DNA from: Chryseobacterium sediminis
GTDB taxonomy: Bacteria; Bacteroidota; Bacteroidia; Flavobacteriales; Weeksellaceae
Direction of reading: 5' to 3'
NCBI RefSeq assembly: GCF_008386505.1
Contig: NZ_VUNZ01000002.1
Coordinates: forward strand, 1 to 64,000
Length of the DNA: 64,000 bases
Positions 55,180 to 64,000 of the stretch are shown here, in pieces. The notes under the pieces were generated by a model. It had not been told where the DNA came from. It saw nothing but the letters and a program-made list of their open reading frames with translations, and made no database searches. A program made the translations under genes and the position numbers. How positions within the stretch are numbered: position 1 is the stretch's first letter; every line of letters starts with the position of its first letter.

Positions 55180-55209
55180 AAAGCCTGCTTTTTCAAGCAG
55201 GCTTTCTTA
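55180..55209. terminator. Bidirectional terminator after the peptide gene
   Basis: Perfect 11-bp stem AAAGCCTGCTT (55180-55190) / AAGCAGGCTTT (55195-55205) with loop TTTC; shared with the convergent receptor gene, whose stop lies inside the tail. Confidence 0.88.
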
Positions 55210-57381
55210 TCTCGCTCTGTTTTCTTCTTCTGTCTTCTGCGTTTCTTTAACCTGATATTTTGAGCTACCCAGGGAATAATTAAGCGAGAAAACCAACCTG
55301 CTGCTATCCCACCAATGGGTAAAACGATTATCCATAATCTGCTTGTGCCGGAATTCCAGTCGTTGTTCGTAGGAATCCAGAAGATTATTAAAACCTATTT
55401 TTGTGTTCAGTTTATTATCAAACCATGACTTTTGTACTGATACATCTATAGTATATCTTGGCTTGATAATGTAAAGACTGTTCCCCGTTTTAGACTCATA
55501 ATTGGCAAATAGATTTACGGTAAATCCTTTTGGAAGCGAAAATACCTGATTCAATCTTACTTCATAATTATAGATATTCAATGCAAAAACCTCATCCAGA
55601 TAAGGTCTGAACTCATAGTTGTAATATCCTGCAATCTGGCTCGTGAGATTCCACCATTTTGTAATTCTGATTGGAAAACTTGTTTCCAGGACAGCAAAGT
55701 TCCGGTACGGAAGATTCGTTCCCAGATATTCTAAGACATTCGTTTCCGGATTGTACAGGGGATAACGTGTCATCACATCTTTTTCTTTTCCGAGTGTAAG
55801 GCTTGTAATCCAGTTTTTATAGCGGTAGGTTGCTTTGATCTGACTCGTAAAGGAAGGAAGAAGATAAGGATTTCCTATCCAGTAATTTAACGGACTGAAA
55901 TAAAACCGGAACGGATTAAGCTGAGAGAAAACCGGTCTTGTTATTTTCCTGCTGTAAGAAAGTGAAAGTTCACTGGACTTATTAAAAGTATAATTTGCAC
56001 TTAATGAAGGCAGCCATTTCAGATAGTTTCTTGCAACAACGGAATCCACGGTAATTGCATTAGAAATACTGTTTGTATTTTCAAATCTTAACCCTGCATT
56101 GATCTGTAAGTTACCTATTTTCTGTTTGTATGACAGATAGCCTGCCCAAATTTTTTCTTTATATGAAAACACATTGCTTCTCGCAGGATCAAAAACAAAC
56201 TGGTTTCCGACAGACAATGTATCATACCTGATATTATTTTGAGTATTTGAATTACTGTATTTAACTCCTGCCTCAATATCTGCATTGTTAATTTTTTGAG
56301 AAGCATCTATCTGAGCAGTATAGATATTAATTTTGTTAAGTAGGTCAGATTTCCAATAAGATAAGAGATTCGCTGTAGCTTGATCTCTATTAATAAAATC
56401 ATCATCCTGTTTATTTTTAACTGAAAGATAGTTTCCTAAAAAACTGAATTTAAATCCTTTGTTTTGAAAAGAATAATCGGTGGTAATTCCATAATTATTT
56501 TGTAAATAACGGGTGGGATTTTCACTGGCAGTATTCAATATTGTTTGGGTTTCATTTTTATCGGTAGTAAAAAGTGATCCGTTTCGTATACGATCATTAT
56601 TCCTGAAATTCCCTCTCAGACTGATCCCCAGTCTGTTTTTATCATTCAGTCTGAAATCAGCTCCCATCTGAATATTGTACACCTTCCCGAAATCTTCCTG
56701 ATACGTATGGGTACGCATAATATTGGTATTTGCCAGCCGCTGTAGAGCCTGATAACGATAGCTTGAAATACCTTCATTATAGCCCGCCTGAAGGCTGTAT
56801 GTCACTTTTCCTGTATGATAAGATGTATTAAATGCATTCTCCCTGTAGTTGAATTTATTAATATACACATTGCTATTATAACTTGCTTTCCAACCGAGAC
56901 TGGTATTTTTCTTTAATTTAATATCAATAATTCCTTTAAATTCGGCATCATATTTTGAAGACGGATTGGTATTTACTTCTATAGATTCTACCATTTCAGG
57001 TGATAAAGACCGTAAATACGCCTGTATTTCCTGATTACTCATCACAACAGGCTTGCCATCAATAAAAATTGCGGGAGTAATTCTTCCACCAATAAAAATT
57101 CCGTCTTCCTGATCTACCGTAACACCGGGTGTTTTTCTTAAAACGTCAAGAAGGTGAATAGAGGTTTTAAAATCTTTGTTTCCTGCAACAGATACAACCA
57201 GGTTTCCATCATTCAACTTCATCTTTCTAGGAACTGACTGAAGAATAATTTCTGAAATAGTTGTGGTGGCAGATTTTGTTTGGTTCAGAGAATCCGAAAC
57301 ATTCCTTTTTACAATTTCCTGTGCTTTCCCAAAAATGGAGAGAAATAACAGGAATAACAATAGCCACAATTTGATTATCAT
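55207..57381 (-). CDS. Outer membrane beta-barrel receptor (TonB-dependent type)
   Basis: 724 residues. Signal peptide 1-20 (FGKAQ), plug domain (residues 40-155: PRKMKLNDGNLVVSVAG, LRKTPGVTVDQEDGIFIGG, SPEMVESIEVNTNPSSKYD) and OMP_b-brl barrel to the C-terminus. Same superfamily as the pair at 38658-43216 but a separate branch. Convergent with the GG-leader peptide gene, and its terminator is shared. Downstream on the same strand of an AraC-type regulator gene 80 nt away. Substrate unknown. Confidence 0.87.
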   Translation of the reverse strand: MIIKLWLLLFLLFLSIFGKAQEIVKRNVSDSLNQTKSATTTISEIILQSVPRKMKLNDGNLVVSVAGNKDFKTSIHLLDVLRKTPGVTVDQEDGIFIGGRITPAIFIDGKPVVMSNQEIQAYLRSLSPEMVESIEVNTNPSSKYDAEFKGIIDIKLKKNTSLGWKASYNSNVYINKFNYRENAFNTSYHTGKVTYSLQAGYNEGISSYRYQALQRLANTNIMRTHTYQEDFGKVYNIQMGADFRLNDKNRLGISLRGNFRNNDRIRNGSLFTTDKNETQTILNTASENPTRYLQNNYGITTDYSFQNKGFKFSFLGNYLSVKNKQDDDFINRDQATANLLSYWKSDLLNKINIYTAQIDASQKINNADIEAGVKYSNSNTQNNIRYDTLSVGNQFVFDPARSNVFSYKEKIWAGYLSYKQKIGNLQINAGLRFENTNSISNAITVDSVVARNYLKWLPSLSANYTFNKSSELSLSYSRKITRPVFSQLNPFRFYFSPLNYWIGNPYLLPSFTSQIKATYRYKNWITSLTLGKEKDVMTRYPLYNPETNVLEYLGTNLPYRNFAVLETSFPIRITKWWNLTSQIAGYYNYEFRPYLDEVFALNIYNYEVRLNQVFSLPKGFTVNLFANYESKTGNSLYIIKPRYTIDVSVQKSWFDNKLNTKIGFNNLLDSYEQRLEFRHKQIMDNRFTHWWDSSRLVFSLNYSLGSSKYQVKETQKTEEENRAR

Positions 57382-57402
57382 AAATTTTAAATTTTATGAT
57401 AC

Positions 57403-57410
57403 CAAAAGTA
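57403..57410 (-). promoter_or_regulatory. -7 box of the 724-residue receptor gene
   Basis: Minus-strand TACTTTTG (fits TAnnTTTG), 21 nt before the ATG. A short inverted repeat ATCATAAA / TTTATGAT (57377-57400) overlaps the start region. No clear -33 element. Confidence 0.35.
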
Positions 57411-57461
57411 TAGGCTTGTTGTAAAAAAGCGGTTTTGAAATTGAAATTCCGCAGTACTGAA

Positions 57462-58523
57462 TTATAAATTTGAACTCTGAAACCTAGGCTCAGTAAGGGT
57501 TTGTGATTGTTTGTATAAAAGAGGGGTTGTATTTTTAATTTTCTTGAAAGTCGAAAAGAAAGTGGATTTGGAATTAAATCCTACCTCATAGCCTATCTCT
57601 TCAATCTTTAAATAAGACCCGTTTTCTATTTTCTCACAGGCTTCATTGATTCTGTATTCATTGATGCATGTAGAAAAACTTTTCCCTAAATTATCATTTA
57701 GCAGCTGGGAAAGCTGATGCGTAGACATATTCATTTTTACAGATAGGTCGCTCAATTTAAGGTTTGGATTTTTATACAGCTCTTCAGTACTCATCAATCT
57801 TTCTAACTTTGATACAAAACTGTCAGCCTGTTCTTCGGAAATTTTTTTATTGGAATATCTCTCTGTTTCTTTCACCGGAATCTGCTGATCTTTTTTATTG
57901 AATAAAATTAAAAAGTTAGCATACAGAACGAAGGAAAAGACTAAACTTCCACCTGCACAATAGATCTGCACCCAACCCGTTGAAATCAGCTGATAAGTCA
58001 AAAAGATAATCACATTGCTTATCAGAACCGGAAGGACAAATTTGTTAGTCTTTACAATATTCTGCTTCGAAAAAATATAATACTGATAAACCGTAAGACA
58101 AATAAATACCGACCAAACGGTGTATATAAAAGTTCCAAAATAATGATCCCATGTCACCGGAAAGACTAAATATAACAATCCAACAGTTCCCAAAAGAAGG
58201 GTTAAAAATCCAAAGGTCTTCCTGGATGAATTCAGATCAAACTGTTCCTGATAAAAGGAAGATTTAATATAATAGTATAAAGCAGGACCTGCAAAAAACA
58301 ATGCAGCCATCCCCAAATGCGGAATAATCCTAGGTAATTCCGGATAAAAGTACATGCAAACTGCTATCCCAACTCTTATGCTTAACATTAAAAGCAAAAC
58401 TCCCAGAAAGAAATCCTGCAAATTTTTCAGCCTTTTGACAAACAGCAGATAAATGCCAAGCAAAAGCCCATTGAAAGCACCCAATGCGCTGAAAAAAAAT
58501 AGCATATGTTCTCCGAAAGTCAT
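57462..58523 (-). CDS. Membrane-bound AraC-family transcriptional regulator
   Basis: 353 residues. Seven predicted membrane segments in residues 7-215, then a cytoplasmic linker and a C-terminal AraC-type double helix-turn-helix (residues 245-340: KLSDLSVKMNMSTHQLSQLL and EIGYEVGFNSKSTFFSTFKK). Such regulators sense membrane or extracellular signals without a kinase. The nearby receptor gene is a natural target. Own start follows a gene-free 116 nt after gltA. Confidence 0.93.
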   Translation of the reverse strand: MTFGEHMLFFFSALGAFNGLLLGIYLLFVKRLKNLQDFFLGVLLLMLSIRVGIAVCMYFYPELPRIIPHLGMAALFFAGPALYYYIKSSFYQEQFDLNSSRKTFGFLTLLLGTVGLLYLVFPVTWDHYFGTFIYTVWSVFICLTVYQYYIFSKQNIVKTNKFVLPVLISNVIIFLTYQLISTGWVQIYCAGGSLVFSFVLYANFLILFNKKDQQIPVKETERYSNKKISEEQADSFVSKLERLMSTEELYKNPNLKLSDLSVKMNMSTHQLSQLLNDNLGKSFSTCINEYRINEACEKIENGSYLKIEEIGYEVGFNSKSTFFSTFKKIKNTTPLLYKQSQTLTEPRFQSSNL

Positions 58524-58587
58524 TGGATATTAATTTTTACAGTAGTAAATTTAATAAAATTATTATATCCGATTTTGTAAAATATCA

Positions 58588-58623
58588 TAAAAAAATCCCA
58601 AAGCTAACTTTGGGATTTTTTTT
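58588..58623 (-). terminator. Terminator of gltA
   Basis: 13-bp stem AAAAATCCCAAAG / CTTTGGGATTTTT with loop CTAA and T-run on the minus strand, 17 nt after the gltA stop. Confidence 0.9.
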
Positions 58624-58639
58624 ATGATGAAAGCAAATA

Positions 58640-59926
58640 TTATCTGCTTGCAATATCGATGTAGTTTCTTTCCTGAGCCCCTTGGTAAACCTGTCTTGGT
58701 CTTCCGATTGGGTCTCCTTTCAGTCTCATTTCTTTCCATTGAGAAATCCATCCCGGAAGTCTTCCTAATGCAAACATTACTGTAAACATTTCTGTAGGAA
58801 TTCCTAACGCTCTGTAGATGATACCAGAATAGAAGTCTACGTTTGGATATAGTTTTCTTTCTACGAAGTACTCGTCTTCAAGAGCTACTCTTTCTAACTG
58901 CATTGCAATGTCAAGAGCTTTATCCTGGATACCTAATGCTGTAAGGATATCGTCAGCAGCTTTCTTGATGATTTTCGCTCTTGGGTCGAAGTTTTTGTAA
59001 ACTCTGTGTCCGAATCCCATTAGACGGAAGTTATCAGCTTTATCTTTAGCTTTAGCAACATATTTAGATACATCACCACCATCTTTTTCGATCAATTCAA
59101 GCATTTCGATTACTGCCTGGTTAGCACCACCGTGAAGAGGTCCCCAAAGTGCAGATACCCCAGCAGAGATTGAAGCGAAAAGACCTGTATGAGCAGAACC
59201 TACCATTCTTACTGTAGAAGTAGAACAGTTTTGTTCGTGATCTGCGTGAAGGATTAATAATTTATCTAAAGCATTTACAACTACCGGATCGATTTCAAAA
59301 TCAGCGTTTGGTAATCTGAATGCCATTTTGTAGAAGTTCTCTACGTAGTTTAGGTTGTTATCTCCGTGGTTTAATGGTAAACCTTGAGTTTTTCTGTAAG
59401 TCCAAGCACAAAGGTGAGAGAACTTAGCGATCATCAGCTCAGCTGCGTGATCCATTTCTTCTTTAGAGTTTACGTTAACTGCTTTCGGGTTGAAGGCTGT
59501 TAAAGCAGAAGTTAAAGAAGATAAAACTCCCATAGGGTGAGCAGAACGAGGAAAAACATCAATGATTTTTTTCATTTCGTCTGCGATGAAGTTATATTTT
59601 TTAATATTGTTGTCGAATGAAGTAAACTGATCCTGAGTAGGCAATTCTCCATGTAATAAAAGATACATTACTTCCGTGAAGTTAGATTTTTCAGCAATCT
59701 GCTCAATTGGATAACCTCTGTAGAATAATTCTCCTTTATCTCCGTCTAAGTAAGTGATGTCGCTAATAGTAGCTCCTGTATTTTTGTAACCTAAATCCAG
59801 AGTGATCAAACCTGTCTGGTCTCTTAATTTTGAAATATCAATCCCTCTGTCTCCGATAGTACTATCCACGATTGGATATTCATATGAATTACCGTCGTAA
59901 TTCAATATTACTTTGTTGTCTGACAT
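58640..59926 (-). CDS. gltA: Citrate synthase
   Basis: 428 residues, type II length. Condenses oxaloacetate and acetyl-CoA at the entry of the TCA cycle. Catalytic residues are in HADHEQNCSTSTVR (His), MGFGHRVYKNFDPR (His) and NVDFYSGIIY (Asp). The N-terminal beta region with GLITLDLGYKNTGAT is that of hexameric Gram-negative enzymes. Next to eno but with an apparent terminator between them. Confidence 0.97.
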   Translation of the reverse strand: MSDNKVILNYDGNSYEYPIVDSTIGDRGIDISKLRDQTGLITLDLGYKNTGATISDITYLDGDKGELFYRGYPIEQIAEKSNFTEVMYLLLHGELPTQDQFTSFDNNIKKYNFIADEMKKIIDVFPRSAHPMGVLSSLTSALTAFNPKAVNVNSKEEMDHAAELMIAKFSHLCAWTYRKTQGLPLNHGDNNLNYVENFYKMAFRLPNADFEIDPVVVNALDKLLILHADHEQNCSTSTVRMVGSAHTGLFASISAGVSALWGPLHGGANQAVIEMLELIEKDGGDVSKYVAKAKDKADNFRLMGFGHRVYKNFDPRAKIIKKAADDILTALGIQDKALDIAMQLERVALEDEYFVERKLYPNVDFYSGIIYRALGIPTEMFTVMFALGRLPGWISQWKEMRLKGDPIGRPRQVYQGAQERNYIDIASR

Positions 59927-59961
59927 TATTTATTTATTTTTTTTAAATATACCACTTTCCA

Positions 59962-59995
59962 TAAAATACGGCAAACTAAAAATTTCGCTTGCCGT
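59962..59995 (-). terminator. Possible terminator of eno
   Basis: Stem ACGGCAA (59968-59974) / TTGCCGT (59989-59995) followed on the minus strand by ATTTTAT; the T-run is short. 20 nt after the eno stop. Confidence 0.45.
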
Positions 59996-60014
59996 TATTT
60001 ATAAATTCGATTAA

Positions 60015-61310
<1,296 letters not shown>

Positions 61311-61329
61311 TTATTTTTTTTAGTTTAGA

Positions 61330-61337
61330 CAAATTTA
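61330..61337 (-). promoter_or_regulatory. -7 box of eno
   Basis: Minus-strand TAAATTTG fits TAnnTTTG, 22 nt before the ATG; no clear -33 element. Confidence 0.4.
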
Positions 61338-61439
61338 ATCAAAATTTAACTTTCAGGGGTATTTCGAGGGATTTTTTTGAAATAAATCCAAGTTAAATTT
61401 TAGTTAATTTATATTATGATAATTCTCTTTTGAAAAGAA

Positions 61440-61480
61440 ATAAAAAACCTTTTTGAAAATTCACTTCAAAAAGGTTTTTA
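61440..61480 (-). terminator. Terminator of the unknown three-gene cluster
   Basis: 15-bp perfect stem AAAAACCTTTTTGAA (61443-61457) / TTCAAAAAGGTTTTT (61465-61479), 19 nt past the 407-residue gene. Confidence 0.85.
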
Positions 61481-61498
61481 TTCTAAGTTATGATGTAA

Positions 61499-62722
61499 TT
61501 ATTGAACTTTTTTTTCGTCAGGAGGATCTACAAAAACACTCTTCTTTTCAGAATCCAGTCCCCAGTTAAGACCCAAAAATGAAATAAGATTATCTTTTTC
61601 TCCGTAATTTTTTCCGAAGGCTGCATTAATATATACTTTATCAGAAACCTTATAGGCAATCAGACCACTGGAACGGAATGTATTTTCGATATCATTAATA
61701 CGATAGATGTATTCATAAGAAATAGAAAATCTTTTATAAGTAAATTCTGCCTTCCCACCGAAATCATAATTTTTAGATCTAAGAAATGCCTGATTAGCAT
61801 CCAGATTCGTTCCATCATCAAGATATCTGACTATTCCATAAAAATTAAGTCTTTTTTCTACATTAGGCTCATCATTTTTAGTAAAGTCAAATCCTGTGTT
61901 AAGTGTTAACCAAAACCCTAATTTTCCGAAGTGATTGTTTGAAAATTTATTATCAGAAAAAAAGGTACTGTAACCACCTGCAAAGTCTGCAGAAATGAGA
62001 GGAGGAGCTTCCAGGAGATTTCTATAATAATCTGCTTCTTTAGAGCTTTTATATTTTTCAGAAAATTTCTTTTTAAAACGTGCTTTACCTTTTTCAAAAA
62101 TTTCAGCTCGTGCATCACCTCTAATATCTACTCTATTACATGAATCAGTTAAATCTTTGTGTTCTTTTGAATGTACCCAATCCTTATTAATATTACTTAA
62201 TACATTTCTGAGTCTGGCATCATGAGCGAGAATTGAATCCTTGTTTTTCTTTGTCCGAACTCTTATCAAAGTACTTCTTACACTGAAAGCAAAGGACGGG
62301 TTTTTCATTTCATCGTCTTTGCCTAATGACAAATCTCTTACGAATCCTAATGAAAAAGATGCTTTTTTAACTTCACTGAAAGCATTCCATTTATGCTTTA
62401 CTTCATTTTCACCTACCTTCACAGTACTATATCCGGCATATTTAGAGGAATTCATATTACTTGATGGCAATAACCAGAATGGAGTAACTTCAAAGGCATA
62501 GCTATCCGGAATTCCCTCACTTTTTTTAAATGAATTCACCAAACTTAATACAAGTGCTTTTTTTGATTTAACAATTTCAAGTTCTGATGGAGAAACTCCT
62601 AAAAGTACAACTGATGGTGCCGTTGTAATTTCTAACTCTTTCAATTCGATATCAATATCTTTTTTTTGCTGTGCATAAAAGATCACAGGAAAGAGAATCA
62701 GTATGAGAATATAGTTTTTCAT
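61499..62722 (-). CDS. Exported beta-rich protein of unknown function
   Basis: 407 residues. Sec signal peptide 1-17 (VIFYAQ). The segment ELEITTAPSVVLLGVSPSE near residue 30 and SYAFEVTPFWLLPSS near 75 suggest an outer-membrane or surface protein; the C-terminal 180 residues alternate like beta-strands and may form a barrel (FGGKAEFTYKRFSISYEYIYR). A Lys-rich central region (residues 190-235) is unusual. The start overlaps the preceding stop as ATGA. I do not recognise a named domain. Confidence 0.7.
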   Translation of the reverse strand: MKNYILILILFPVIFYAQQKKDIDIELKELEITTAPSVVLLGVSPSELEIVKSKKALVLSLVNSFKKSEGIPDSYAFEVTPFWLLPSSNMNSSKYAGYSTVKVGENEVKHKWNAFSEVKKASFSLGFVRDLSLGKDDEMKNPSFAFSVRSTLIRVRTKKNKDSILAHDARLRNVLSNINKDWVHSKEHKDLTDSCNRVDIRGDARAEIFEKGKARFKKKFSEKYKSSKEADYYRNLLEAPPLISADFAGGYSTFFSDNKFSNNHFGKLGFWLTLNTGFDFTKNDEPNVEKRLNFYGIVRYLDDGTNLDANQAFLRSKNYDFGGKAEFTYKRFSISYEYIYRINDIENTFRSSGLIAYKVSDKVYINAAFGKNYGEKDNLISFLGLNWGLDSEKKSVFVDPPDEKKVQ

Positions 62723-63108
62723 AAGGTAATGTGTTCTATAGTTATAAATTTCACCGAACTAATCCTATCATCACTATCCAAATCCTTACTAGTTCTTTTT
62801 TTAAAAGGCTGTAAAGGTCCAATTACATTAAGAACAGAGTAAGTAATCTGCGTTTGTTGAATTGCATTATCCAAATTTTTCTTAGGAATACCTTCAAACG
62901 AAAATTCATGATTAATTTCAATGGTTTTTCCTTTGAGATCTTTAAAGGTTCCTATCTTTTCCCTTTTCTCATATTCAAATTCTTTTACATCAGGAATGGT
63001 AACGAGAGTATTACAGGTAGCTGTTGTTGATACCGTGATTTCTAAAAATACATCCTGATTATCTTCCAGATCAAATTTTAAAGTTTTTGATGATTTTAAA
63101 GCTTTCAT
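62719..63108 (-). CDS. Hypothetical protein, 129 residues
   Basis: No signal peptide or membrane segment; mixed alpha/beta and rich in Thr, Lys and acidic residues. The N-terminal MKALKSSKTLKFDLEDNQDVF and TTATCNTLVTIPDVKEFEYE suggest a small beta-sandwich. Ends with an ATGA overlap into the exported protein gene, so the two are coupled. No family recognised. Confidence 0.65.
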   Translation of the reverse strand: MKALKSSKTLKFDLEDNQDVFLEITVSTTATCNTLVTIPDVKEFEYEKREKIGTFKDLKGKTIEINHEFSFEGIPKKNLDNAIQQTQITYSVLNVIGPLQPFKKRTSKDLDSDDRISSVKFITIEHITL

Positions 63109-63129
63109 GACATGGTTTTTTAAGTTATT

Positions 63130-63459
63130 TTATTTTCTAGGTGTAGGAGATAAAAGCCCCGCTAAAGCTCCTATAGCTCCTGATGAAATGGTAGCAAAAA
63201 TGGTGACCAGCTGATTATCTTTAGCTGCACCATCATTCCAGTAAGCAATAAGAATAAGTCCTGCTATAATGGTAATTACTGCCAGCCCAAGCATAATCAC
63301 TATAATTCTGTAGATCCAATAATCTGTGTCTTTGGGATTTCTTATTTGCACATCTTTCATAGCTTCTACAGGATTGATTTTAAATTTTTCCTGAAGATCA
63401 GTGTTATTTTTTAAAGCAGCTTCTAAATCTCCAATACTGTCATTAATAAGAGTTTTCAT
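63130..63459 (-). CDS. Small membrane protein with NP-motif N-terminus
   Basis: 109 residues. Residues 1-45 are soluble (LEAALKNNTDLQEKFKINPV, then EAMKDVQIRNP), followed by two membrane segments (49-72 and 83-104) with a short loop. The string KFKINPVEAMKDV resembles the helical FRxxPxxALxxAG end found in leader regions of some modified peptides, but here it precedes membrane helices, so it is more likely a docking helix. First gene of the cluster, 70 nt downstream of the kinase. Function unknown. Confidence 0.65.
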   Translation of the reverse strand: MKTLINDSIGDLEAALKNNTDLQEKFKINPVEAMKDVQIRNPKDTDYWIYRIIVIMLGLAVITIIAGLILIAYWNDGAAKDNQLVTIFATISSGAIGALAGLLSPTPRK

Positions 63460-63529
63460 GGCTTTTGGTTTTTATATATCAAATTTCCCTCTTAAAAACA
63501 CACCAGTCAATTACACAAAAGGGTAATTT

Positions 63530-64000
63530 CTATACTATTATTTTAAAAATCAGGCAGGTTCCAGGGTTTTTGGATGAAATATTACATTCACCTGATAGCT
63601 CATTCATTCTTCTTTTCATATTTCTGAGACCATTCCCTTCTTTTTGGCCATCCGGAATACCGATTCCGTTATCAGATATTTTCATGGAAAAGTTATTTTT
63701 CTCCTGTGAAAATGAAAGTTTCAAGGTATCTGCATGGCTATGTTTATAAACATTATTCACGGCTTCTTTTAAACAGAGAAAAAGATTACGCCTCATTTCA
63801 GTAGAAATAGAAGTTTCTGCCACGATATCTTCACATTGTGAAAGCAATACTATTTTTGTTTTCTTTAGAAAATTCCCGGTATATGACATGGCATAATCAA
63901 TGAAACTGCCTAATGTATCATTTCCTGAATTCAGACTCCAAAGCATTTCACGCATAGAAATATTCATTTCTTCAGACGTTTTCAGAAGTTCATCAATATC
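63530..64000 (-). CDS. Sensor histidine kinase, C-terminal part (runs off the window)
   Basis: Partial gene: the frame is open to base 64000 with no start needed at the internal Met. The visible 156 residues contain the end of a dimerisation region and an HATPase_c domain of the NarX/DesK (HisKA_3) class: FLCLKEAVNNVYKHSHA (N-box), ISDNGIGIPDGQKEGNGLRNM (G-boxes) and GTCLIFKIIV as the last strand. It ends 70 nt before the small membrane protein gene. The response regulator is not in the window. Confidence 0.9.
   Translation of the reverse strand, partial: DIDELLKTSEEMNISMREMLWSLNSGNDTLGSFIDYAMSYTGNFLKKTKIVLLSQCEDIVAETSISTEMRRNLFLCLKEAVNNVYKHSHADTLKLSFSQEKNNFSMKISDNGIGIPDGQKEGNGLRNMKRRMNELSGECNISSKNPGTCLIFKIIV

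Noticed and set aside
55005..55196. Minus-strand frame of 63 codons over the GG-leader peptide
   Set aside because: The plus-strand frame has a GG leader, a Cys-rich core, and ends before its own terminator; the minus frame starts inside that terminator.

Overview
The window reads as chromosomal DNA of a Flavobacteriia member (Bacteroidota), most likely Chryseobacterium or a close Weeksellaceae relative. The reasons are the AT-rich base composition, several promoters of the Bacteroidota type (TTG/TTTG, a spacer of about 16-24 nt, then TAnnTTTG), outer-membrane beta-barrel receptors of the flavobacterial kind, a DUF58/MoxR/SpoIIM gene set, and the metH split typical of flavobacteria. This is inference from content; no database was searched. 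I saw no tRNA, rRNA, CRISPR array, prophage or classical IS element.

Layout. 1-941 has no gene: two leftward promoters serve something outside the window, followed by a pile of dispersed intergenic repeats and the cysS terminator. 942-4889 holds cysS, a DinB-like protein and folE (minus) and a GNAT-like protein (plus). 5082-14971 is a methionine regulon on the minus strand: promoter, SAM-I riboswitch, metX, an ACT-homoserine dehydrogenase, metZ, the homocysteine domain of methionine synthase, a fatty acid desaturase, the rest of methionine synthase and metF, closed by a terminator. 15103-17718 is a large MGH1-type glycosidase. 17776-25862 has OsmC and the DUF58 / MoxR / DUF4350 / DUF4129 / membrane / SpoIIM set with a divergent RDD protein; a four-helix-bundle gene with inverted flanking repeats sits inside it. 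25991-36489 is mostly housekeeping (glycosyltransferase and LpxH-like phosphatase, YebC, OmpA, SmpB, ABC-F, M48 peptidase, RecJ, NadD). 36551-45961 is envelope and carbohydrate work: a surface lipoprotein, two tandem receptors, an esterase lipoprotein and a GH43 enzyme.

45989-54716 is the most interesting block. A compact minus-strand operon joins CtlX (citrulline to ornithine), AdoMet decarboxylase, a DUF4178 zinc-ribbon membrane protein, a tiny membrane protein, DUF350, a membrane-anchored aminopropyltransferase, a FAD amine-oxidase-like protein and a His-rich polytopic protein. Together with the arginine-deiminase-superfamily gene at 53802 it looks like a route from arginine to an aminopropylated product made or oxidised at the membrane. 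A second four-helix-bundle gene, flanked by 13-bp perfect inverted repeats, sits between the two deiminase-family genes. At 55007 there is a 54-residue double-glycine leader peptide with six cysteines, a bacteriocin-like precursor below usual ORF-size cut-offs.

55207-64000 holds a third receptor, an AraC-type membrane regulator, gltA, eno, and a three-gene cluster of unknown function behind the C-terminal part of a histidine kinase that runs off the right edge.
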